A model generated the notes under the pieces. The model did not search any database. It was not told the DNA's origin and saw nothing but the letters and a program-made list of their open reading frames with translations. Of a stretch of DNA of 5,944 nucleotides, positions 1 through 4,112 are shown one piece after another. The stretch is taken from the NCBI GenBank assembly GCA_023253615.1, contig JALRFZ010000530.1, forward strand, positions 1 to 5,944. The letters run 5' to 3'. Made by a program: the position numbers and the translations under genes. Position 1 is the stretch's first letter. Every line of letters begins with the position of its first letter. Origin of the DNA: Verrucomicrobiales bacterium. GTDB lineage: Bacteria; Verrucomicrobiota; Verrucomicrobiia; Verrucomicrobiales; DEV007.

Positions 1-187
1 CGGGGGCGGCGACGACGGAGGCATTGTCCGGCGCGACGGTGACGCCGAGCTCTTCGGCCATGGCGGTGGAGGCGGCCTCGTAGGTGTCGTAGACCGTCAC
101 TTCGCCGGGTCGGCATAGCCCCGTGCCGAGAATGCCGCCCACGAGGGCCTTACCCATTTTGCCACAACCGATCACGCCAAGTTTCAT
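1..187 (-). CDS. proC: pyrroline-5-carboxylate reductase, N-terminal part
   Basis: Partial gene: the start codon (complement of 185-187) and 62 codons are present and the rest lies beyond the left edge. The protein begins MKLGVIGCGKMGKALVGG, the N-terminal Rossmann strand-turn-helix of ProC. The dinucleotide-binding GxGxxG is G7-C8-G9-K10-M11-G12, followed by the second strand EVTVYD and a helix. By family knowledge the enzyme is cytosolic and reduces 1-pyrroline-5-carboxylate to proline with NAD(P)H, the last step of proline synthesis; full-length members are about 265-280 residues, so roughly a quarter is visible. The start is fixed by the family's usual M-K-[LI]-[AG] opening. There is no Shine-Dalgarno site; the leader reads GATACCTCC directly before ATG. 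The gene diverges from the E1-alpha gene across 104 bp. A related NADP-binding reductase is possible but less likely, because GCGKMGxAL(V/I)GG is typical of ProC. Confidence 0.88.
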   Translation of the reverse strand, partial: MKLGVIGCGKMGKALVGGILGTGLCRPGEVTVYDTYEAASTAMAEELGVTVAPDNASVVAAP

Positions 188-291
188 GGAGGTATCTGTA
201 ACCTCATTTTGCCGTTTTTGGGCAAGGAATGCGGGAAAAATTTCGTTGCGGGATTCGGCGGGCGGCGGCTACGGTGGGGAAAGTTTCCGAG
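188..291. promoter_or_regulatory. divergent proC / E1-alpha intergenic region
   Basis: These 104 bp separate two divergent start codons and so should hold both promoters. No convincing sigma-70 pair is visible on either strand; the best minus-strand candidate, TTGCCC at 225-220, lacks a good -10. Structure that can be seen: a small inverted repeat TTGCC/GGCAA (209-213 and 221-225, loop GTTTTTG), a near-palindrome GGGAAAAATTTCG at 233-245, and TGGGGAAAGTTTCC at 275-288 just ahead of the E1-alpha ATG. The two GAAA-TTTC elements have centres about 43-44 bp apart, close to four helical turns. The regulatory role is inferred from position only. Confidence 0.4.
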
Positions 292-1323
292 ATGTCCGCC
301 CGAGTCTTCCAGAGCGCCGCCACCTCCGTCCGCATCACCGCGGGCGAGTTCGTCGCCGCGTACCGGGGCATGCTCACGGCGCGGCTCTTCGAGGAGAAAA
401 TTTCGGCCCTCTATCGCGGCGGCAAGATCGTCGGCGGGGTCTACGTGGGGCGCGGGCAGGAAGCCTTTTCCTATGCTCTCGGCGGCCAGCTCGACCGCCG
501 ACAAGGGGATGTCTTCGCCGGTCTCATCCGCGACCAGGCCGGACGCACCGCCTTCGGCGAGCCTCTCATCGATGCGGCCCGCACCTATCTCGGCAAGGTC
601 ACCGGCCCGATGCACGGCCGCGATGGGAACATCCACCGGGGACGCCCGCGCGAGGGCATGCCGGCGATGATCAGCCACCTCGGCACCTCCATCTCGGTCG
701 TGAACGGCATGCTCATGGCCAAACGGTTCCGGGGCGAGTCCGGTTACGTCGGCGGGGCGACGGCCGGTGATGGCGCGACCTCGACGGGCGCGTTTCACGA
801 GGGGCTCAACCAGGCGGCGGTGGAAAAACTGCCGCTGGTCATCGCGGTGGCGGACAACCAGTTCGCTTATTCGACACCGACGCGCCGCCAGTATGGGTGC
901 GAGGATCTCGTGGATCGTGCCGTCGGGTATGGGATCGCCGGCTATTCGATCGATGCCACGGATCTGATGGCTTGTCTGGAGACCTTCCGCACCGCCATCG
1001 CCCGGGCCAGGGCCGGGGAGGGGCCGCAGCTCGTGGTCGGCAAATTGCTGCGTTTGTCAGGGCACGGCGAGCACGACGACGCCAGCTACGTGCCCGACAC
1101 CGCCCGTTCGGGGCGATTTGGCCGGGATTGCCTCGCCCTCGCGAGGGAACGGATTCTCGAGGATTGTTTTGAAAGCCCCGAGGCCCTCGGGTCGCTCGAG
1201 GCCGGGGTGCAGGATTTCATCGAGGAGACCTTCACCCAGGCTCAGGGAGAGGAGGCGCCGAATCCCTTGCTGGACGACTGGCGGACGCTCTCGACGCGAC
1301 GTCTGGGCGAGGGCTGGCATTGA
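292..1323 (+). CDS. thiamine-diphosphate-dependent 2-oxoacid/acetoin dehydrogenase E1 component, alpha subunit
   Basis: 343 residues, normal for an E1 alpha chain (about 320-400). These subunits bind thiamine diphosphate with an E1 beta partner and decarboxylate a 2-oxoacid (pyruvate, branched-chain) or cleave acetoin, passing the acyl unit to a lipoyl-E2 in the cytosol. Visible family blocks: RxFEEKI near residue 31, GRGQEAFSYALGG (53-65), GKVTGPMHGRDGNIH (101-115), and the ThDP/Mg motif G159-D160-G161 with 27 residues to N189 (VADNQFAYST). The C-terminal loop is LSGHGEHDDASY (255-266) instead of the classical GHSxSDPxxYR, and the usual YREHG-like block is I79-R80-D81-Q82. The start at 292 gives a family-like N-terminus and has GGGGA about 11 nt upstream; an in-frame ATG at 229 would add 21 basic, non-homologous-looking residues. 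No E1 beta, E2 or E3 gene lies in the window, so substrate and partner are unknown. The E1-alpha call is secure; pdhA, acoA or bkdA is not decided. Confidence 0.9.
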   Translation: MSARVFQSAATSVRITAGEFVAAYRGMLTARLFEEKISALYRGGKIVGGVYVGRGQEAFSYALGGQLDRRQGDVFAGLIRDQAGRTAFGEPLIDAARTYLGKVTGPMHGRDGNIHRGRPREGMPAMISHLGTSISVVNGMLMAKRFRGESGYVGGATAGDGATSTGAFHEGLNQAAVEKLPLVIAVADNQFAYSTPTRRQYGCEDLVDRAVGYGIAGYSIDATDLMACLETFRTAIARARAGEGPQLVVGKLLRLSGHGEHDDASYVPDTARSGRFGRDCLALARERILEDCFESPEALGSLEAGVQDFIEETFTQAQGEEAPNPLLDDWRTLSTRRLGEGWH

Positions 1324-1337
1324 GGCTTTTCGAAACG

Positions 1338-1391
1338 TAGTCAGGCGCTTCAGCGCGGGGCGGGCGTCTTGCCGCCTGAAGCCGTGGACTA
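1338..1391. repeat. 54-nt imperfect palindrome (possible bidirectional terminator or REP-like element)
   Basis: The outer arms TAGTC (1338-1342) and GACTA (1387-1391) pair. After a 4x4 mismatch, GCTTCAG (1347-1353) pairs with CTGAAGC (1376-1382). Inside, GCGG (1360-1363) can pair with CCGC (1372-1375). The element fills the gap between the convergent E1-alpha and dehydrogenase genes (stops at 1323 and 1417). No U-tract follows on either strand, so a classical intrinsic terminator is not supported. A stable mRNA 3' hairpin for both transcripts, or a dispersed palindromic repeat, fits equally well. The palindrome is directly visible; its function is inferred. Confidence 0.6.
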
Positions 1392-1416
1392 ATTTGCCGA
1401 ATCCAGCGGATCCCGA

Positions 1417-2448
1417 TCAAGGCTTCAAGACCACTTTCAGGAGGCCTTCCGTGTTCTTGTGCAGGCGGTGGAACCACTCGCCGCCCTCCTCGAGTTTCGC
1501 CCCCGCGGAAAGGAGAGGCTCGACCTTGATCTTGCCCGAGGCTACGGCTTCGACGGCCTCGGCGTATTCGCCTGCGGAGGCGCAGCTGCCGAAGACGCTC
1601 AGCTCGCGCGTCACGAGGGCCTGGAGGGGGAAGGGGACCTCGGCCTTGAGATTGCCGACGCAACTGATGCTGCCGCCCTTGCGCACCGACTCGACCGCGA
1701 TCTTGATGGTGGGACCGAATCCGACGACCTCGATGGCATGGTCGGCTCCATCGGGATTGCCGACGAGTTCGCGGACCTGGGCCGGCACCGTGTCGCCGGA
1801 CACGAGCGAGACATCGGCCCCGAGTTCCTTCGCGAGGGCGAGGCGCTTTTCATCGATGTCGACCGCCACGACAAATCCCGCTCCTTTCGCCTTCAGCGCC
1901 TGGATCACGAGCAGACCGATGAGACCCGCGCCCACGACGACGGCGGAGTCTCCGGGCTTCATCGGCAGGCGGTTCACGCCGTGCAGCGCGATCGAGACCG
2001 GCTCGGCGAAGGCGGCGTGCTCGTAGGAAAGGTCGCCGGGGATCGCGTAGAGGATGTGTTCGGGCACCTTGACATATTCGGCGAAGGCGCCGTGGCGCCG
2101 GTAGTCGCCGCAGGAGACGCCGAGGACGTTGCGGTTCGGACAGAGATTGACCTGACCGGCGAGGCAGGAGGGGCATTTGCCGCAATACACCGTCGAGTCG
2201 AAGGTGACCCGGTCGCCCACCTTCCATTGCCGCACGGCGGGACCGATCTTCGCGATTTCGCCCGAGGCCTCGTGTCCCATGATGATCGGGGGGATGCGGC
2301 GTCCCGAGCTGCCGTCCATCCCGTGGATGTCCGATCCGCAGATGCCGCAGGCCTTCACCGCGACGAGCACTTCATTTTCCGCGATCTCGGGGTCGGGAGC
2401 ATCGCTGAATTCAAACTGGTTGTAGGCCGTGAGGGTGAGGGCTTTCAT
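1417..2448 (-). CDS. zinc-dependent medium-chain dehydrogenase (alcohol/polyol dehydrogenase family)
   Basis: 343 residues, the standard length for tetrameric zinc MDR enzymes such as sorbitol, threonine and galactitol-1-phosphate dehydrogenases. It should oxidise a secondary alcohol or sugar alcohol with NAD+ in the cytosol. Catalytic zinc ligands are C37 (GICGSD), H59-E60 (GHE) and E149 (AEP). The structural-zinc cysteines are all present at C89, C92, C95 and C103. The Rossmann nucleotide site is G173-A-G-L-I-G178, with D197 (VAVDIDE) closing the second strand, which favours NAD+ over NADP+. GRRIPPIIMGHEASG (49-63) is typical of polyol-dehydrogenase-like members, but the substrate cannot be read from sequence. 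The start at 2448 (MKALTLTAYNQ) matches the family; a 14-residue extension to 2490 is basic and unlike it. There is no Shine-Dalgarno: the leader is CCACCTTC before ATG. It diverges from the lipoprotein gene and converges with E1-alpha; no operon partner is seen. Confidence 0.92.
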   Translation of the reverse strand: MKALTLTAYNQFEFSDAPDPEIAENEVLVAVKACGICGSDIHGMDGSSGRRIPPIIMGHEASGEIAKIGPAVRQWKVGDRVTFDSTVYCGKCPSCLAGQVNLCPNRNVLGVSCGDYRRHGAFAEYVKVPEHILYAIPGDLSYEHAAFAEPVSIALHGVNRLPMKPGDSAVVVGAGLIGLLVIQALKAKGAGFVVAVDIDEKRLALAKELGADVSLVSGDTVPAQVRELVGNPDGADHAIEVVGFGPTIKIAVESVRKGGSISCVGNLKAEVPFPLQALVTRELSVFGSCASAGEYAEAVEAVASGKIKVEPLLSAGAKLEEGGEWFHRLHKNTEGLLKVVLKP

Positions 2449-2537
2449 GAAGGTGGAAAATTGGGACTTGAAGCGAACCCTTAAGCGCAAGAAGGTGCGT
2501 CATCAATCCGAAATCCCCAGATCGAAATCGTCCCTTG
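2449..2537. promoter_or_regulatory. divergent dehydrogenase / lipoprotein intergenic region with repeat-derived sequence
   Basis: These 89 bp must contain start signals for both flanking genes, yet no clear -35/-10 pair is visible on either strand. Much of it looks repeat-derived. GTGGAAAATTGGGACTTG at 2453-2470 recurs near the right end of the window. CGAAATC occurs at 2509-2515 and 2523-2529, exactly 14 (2 x 7) bases apart, so a degenerate 7-base periodicity runs through 2502-2536. Neither start codon has a purine-rich ribosome site. Confidence 0.4.
2453..2470 (+). repeat. dispersed 18-mer, copy 1
   Basis: GTGGAAAATTGGGACTTG on the plus strand matches the minus strand of 5833-5816 (GTGGAAAATTGGGAATTG) at 17 of 18 positions. 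It begins five bases from the dehydrogenase start codon and lies antisense to that gene, whereas the other copy is in sense with its downstream glycosyltransferase gene. The match is visible directly; membership of a genome-wide repeat family is inference. Confidence 0.6.
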
Positions 2538-2942
2538 ATGCAGCCCGTTTTCCGCGCCGTCTGCCTTCTCGGTGCCGTCCTTCTTCTCTCGCAGTGCGAG
2601 ACGATGGAGACCTGTGCGCCGGGGGCGGCCGGTGCGGCGGGGTCGGCGGGGACGATCACGGTGCAGGGGACGATGTTCTATCCGGATGAGAAAGGCATCA
2701 CCTACCTGGTCCCGGCGGGTGCCCAGATCATCGGGGCGGGCGGGATCGACTGCGTCTACCTGATTGAGAGCGGTGGATCCGTCGTCGCCCATTCCGGGGC
2801 GGGCAACAGCTACCGGGTGAAGAGCGGTGGTCATTTCCGCGGTTTCACCCATCCGGCCACCGATTGCACGATCACCTACGAGCCCGGTGCCATCATCGAG
2901 CAGGAGCAGATCGGCGCGGGCACCACTTTTGTGGGTTCGTGA
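2538..2942 (+). CDS. small predicted lipoprotein with 18-residue repeats (beta-solenoid-like), function unknown
   Basis: 134 residues, not assigned to a named family. The N-terminus MQPVFRAVCLLGAVLLLSQC is a short signal peptide: one Arg, a hydrophobic core, and a lipobox ending LLSQC with Cys20 as the lipid-attachment candidate. Gln at -1 is unusual; a plain signal peptide is the alternative. A Gly/Ala stretch with GAA/GSA triplets follows (29-38). The rest divides into roughly 18-residue units: YLVPAGAQIIGAGGIDCV (56-73), YLIESGGSVVAHSGAGNS (74-91), YRVKSGGHFRGFTHPATD (92-109) and a degenerate CTITYEPGAIIEQEQIGA (110-127). The pattern is Y-x-[IV]-x-x-G-[GA], which suggests a tiny right-handed beta-helix. 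Cys72 and Cys110 could form a disulfide. ATG at 2538 is chosen over the adjacent TTG at 2535; there is no Shine-Dalgarno. It stands alone, converging on the methyltransferase with 15 bp between. Probably an envelope protein; the role is unknown. Confidence 0.75.
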   Translation: MQPVFRAVCLLGAVLLLSQCETMETCAPGAAGAAGSAGTITVQGTMFYPDEKGITYLVPAGAQIIGAGGIDCVYLIESGGSVVAHSGAGNSYRVKSGGHFRGFTHPATDCTITYEPGAIIEQEQIGAGTTFVGS

Positions 2943-2959
2943 GGGGCCGTCCCCCGCTC
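2941..2959. terminator. compact GC hairpin across two convergent stop codons (weak)
   Basis: GAGGGG, loop CCGT, then CCCCCGCTC forms a short GC stem (GGGG/CCCC plus GAG/CTC around a bulge). It spans the 15-bp gap and touches both stop codons of the convergent lipoprotein and methyltransferase genes. There is no U-tract. A shared 3'-end hairpin is plausible from its position but only weakly supported. Confidence 0.3.
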
Positions 2960-3584
2960 AGATCCGCCGCATTTTGACGAGACGCTCGAGCCCTTCGCGT
3001 CCGGCATACGATCGGGTGGGGACGTAACTTTCCTCGATCAAAAAGCGCCCCGACCGCTCGAATCGCTCCGACAATTCCTCCAGCGAACACCCGTGCGGAG
3101 GTCCGCCGCCGGGTGGGTGATCGTCGTCGTAGGGATCGAGGTAAAAGACGCCGAGGAACCTGCCGCCCGGCTTCAGGGCACCGTGGACCGCCCTGACATA
3201 ATCCTCGCGCAGATCGGGATCGATCGCGCAGTAGCAGGTGTGTTCCCAGACCCAGTCGTAGGCGCCGTGGTGCGTTTCCCCGAGGGCGAAGAGATCTCCG
3301 GTGAGATAGGTCTCGCGCCCCGTGCCCGGATACGACGAGGCGAGTTGGACCGCGGTGGGCGAGAGATCCAGTCCGACGACTTCCGTGATGCCCGCGATCG
3401 CGGCGAGCGCCCGGACATCATGACCCAGCCCCGCACCGGGCACGAAGACCCGTCCTTCCGGCTCCCCCGGATGGTCGGAGAGCCACTCCAGCAGGGGCGG
3501 GGCCGGGGCGCCCTTGTCCCAGGGAGTCGTGTTTTCGCGGTAAAGGTCCTCCCAGGGCGGCGTTCTTTCGGACGGTGGCGTCAT
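2958..3584 (-). CDS. TPMT/HOL-family SAM-dependent methyltransferase
   Basis: 208 residues, within the usual 190-240 of the thiopurine S-methyltransferase (TPMT) / halide-thiocyanate methyltransferase (HOL) family. Marks in order: WEDLYRENTTPWDKGAPAPP (11-30), the family's characteristic W-x-x-x-Y-x-x-x-x-T-P-W-D-K/x-G opening; SAM-binding motif I VFVPGAGLGHDVRAL (46-60); the acidic residue D73 in VVGLDLSP that would hold the ribose; and YDWVWEHTCYCAI (109-121), the TPMT-type motif, followed by LKPGGRFLGVFYLD. Members methylate sulfur, halide, selenium or tellurium acceptors in the cytosol, so a detoxification or volatile-methylation role is possible; the acceptor cannot be predicted here. 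The start at 3584 (MTPPSERTPPWEDLY) puts the conserved block near the N-terminus as expected. AGGA touches the ATG without spacing, so ribosome-site support is poor. In-frame starts at 3620 and 3740 would run into the divergent neighbour and encode unlike sequence. Confidence 0.87.
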   Translation of the reverse strand: MTPPSERTPPWEDLYRENTTPWDKGAPAPPLLEWLSDHPGEPEGRVFVPGAGLGHDVRALAAIAGITEVVGLDLSPTAVQLASSYPGTGRETYLTGDLFALGETHHGAYDWVWEHTCYCAIDPDLREDYVRAVHGALKPGGRFLGVFYLDPYDDDHPPGGGPPHGCSLEELSERFERSGRFLIEESYVPTRSYAGREGLERLVKMRRI

Positions 3585-3618
3585 TCCTGAAACTGTGCTA
3601 TGGGATGGGGAAATTTCC
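3585..3618. promoter_or_regulatory. 34-bp divergent intergenic region with start-abutting palindrome
   Basis: Only 34 bp separate the methyltransferase start (3584, minus) from the 3619 start (plus), so the promoters must overlap each other or the opposite coding region. TGTGCTATGGGAT at 3595-3606 loosely resembles an extended -10 on the plus strand (TGnTAT), with no visible -35. GGAAATTTCC (3609-3618) is a perfect 10-bp palindrome directly ahead of the plus-strand ATG. GGGGA (3607-3611) within it provides the best-spaced Shine-Dalgarno in the window, 7 nt from the ATG. Confidence 0.4.
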
Positions 3619-4092
3619 ATGAGCAAAGCCAAATCCCTGAGCGAAGAGCAGATTTCGAAGATCCAGTCCTGGGCCGATGCGGGCGATGGCGTGCCCGAGA
3701 TCCAGAAAAAGCTCCGCGACGAGTTCGAAATCCGCGTCACCTACCTCGAGACCCGTTTCCTTCTCGAAGATCTCAAGATCGAACTCCTCCCCACGCCCGA
3801 GCCCGAGCCGGAGAAAAAGCCCGAGGAAGAGGAAGCCGTCGCCGGGGAGGATGCCGACGGGGCCGAGGGAGGCGAAGGGCAGGTGACGCTCACTGTCGAT
3901 CAGGTGCTGCGTCCCGGTGCGATCATCAGCGGCAAGGCCGACTTCGGCGGTGGCAAGATCGCCTCGTGGTGGCTCGACCAGATGGGTCGTCTGGGACTCG
4001 ACATGGCCGATCCCGAGTTCCGCCCCAGCGAGGAGCAGGCCATCGCCTTCCAGAACGAACTGCGCAAGGTGATCCAGCGGAGCGGTTTCTGA
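3619..4092 (+). CDS. conserved-type protein of unknown function with HTH-like N-terminus and acidic linker
   Basis: 157 residues, with no named family I can assign. There are three segments. Residues 7-54 (LSEEQISKIQSWADAGDG onward through VTYLETRFLLEDL) are predicted all-helical. They resemble a small helix-turn-helix fold: EEQISKIQSWADAGDGVPEIQKKL reads like the helices that precede a recognition helix in resolvase/transposase-type HTHs, and VTYLETRFLLEDL would be the next helix. Residues 58-87 are a Pro/Glu/Gly-rich acidic linker. Residues 88-155 form a second domain: VTLTVDQVLRPGAIISGKADF and ASWWLDQMGRLGLD suggest beta-strands, ending in a helix around FQNELRKVIQ. I have the impression, unverified, that similar proteins occur in Verrucomicrobia. 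The start at 3619 has GGGGA 7 nt upstream; a GTG at 3595 would add 8 residues. It is not co-directional with either neighbour. DNA binding is a guess from the N-terminal pattern only. Confidence 0.82.
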   Translation: MSKAKSLSEEQISKIQSWADAGDGVPEIQKKLRDEFEIRVTYLETRFLLEDLKIELLPTPEPEPEKKPEEEEAVAGEDADGAEGGEGQVTLTVDQVLRPGAIISGKADFGGGKIASWWLDQMGRLGLDMADPEFRPSEEQAIAFQNELRKVIQRSGF

Positions 4093-4112
4093 GGCGGATT
4101 TGTCCGTTTGTC
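4093..4112. terminator. short hairpin between convergent genes (weak)
   Basis: CGGA (4095-4098), loop TTTG, TCCG (4103-4106), then TTTG on the plus strand. It lies in the 18-bp gap between the convergent stop codons of the 3619 gene and the glycosyltransferase. TTTGTC also occurs twice (4099-4104 and 4107-4112). A 4-bp stem with a three-T tail is minimal, so this is only a candidate terminator for the plus-strand gene. Confidence 0.25.

Noticed and set aside
209..225. Terminator at TTGCC-GTTTTTG-GGCAA
   Set aside because: The stem is only 5 bp, the T-run is in the loop rather than after the stem, and it lies between divergent starts where no transcript should end.
229..291. E1-alpha start at 229
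   Set aside because: It adds 21 basic residues atypical of the family, and the purine run touches that ATG without spacing; 292 fits homolog length better.
123..798. Long open frames on both strands over the proC/E1-alpha start region
   Set aside because: Both overlap well-supported genes, have biased Arg/Pro/Gly composition and carry no domains.
1118..2026. 302-codon plus-strand frame bridging the E1-alpha end and the dehydrogenase
   Set aside because: It crosses the palindrome and two real genes in the wrong frame, and its composition is Ser/Arg/Pro-rich noise.
1459..2484. Long plus-strand open frame (341 codons) across the dehydrogenase gene
   Set aside because: It is the antisense shadow of a gene with full zinc and NAD motifs; the translation is Arg/Asp/Gly-rich low-information sequence with no family resemblance, as expected from high-GC codon usage.
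292..3584. A joint pathway linking E1 alpha, the dehydrogenase, the lipoprotein and the methyltransferase
   Set aside because: The genes alternate in strand, share no operon, and no substrate link can be read from their sequences; calling them a system would be speculation.
3585..3740. N-terminal extension of the methyltransferase to an upstream start at 3740 or 3620
   Set aside because: The extra residues overlap the divergent 3619 gene and do not resemble the TPMT family, whose W-x-x-x-Y block should lie close to the N-terminus.
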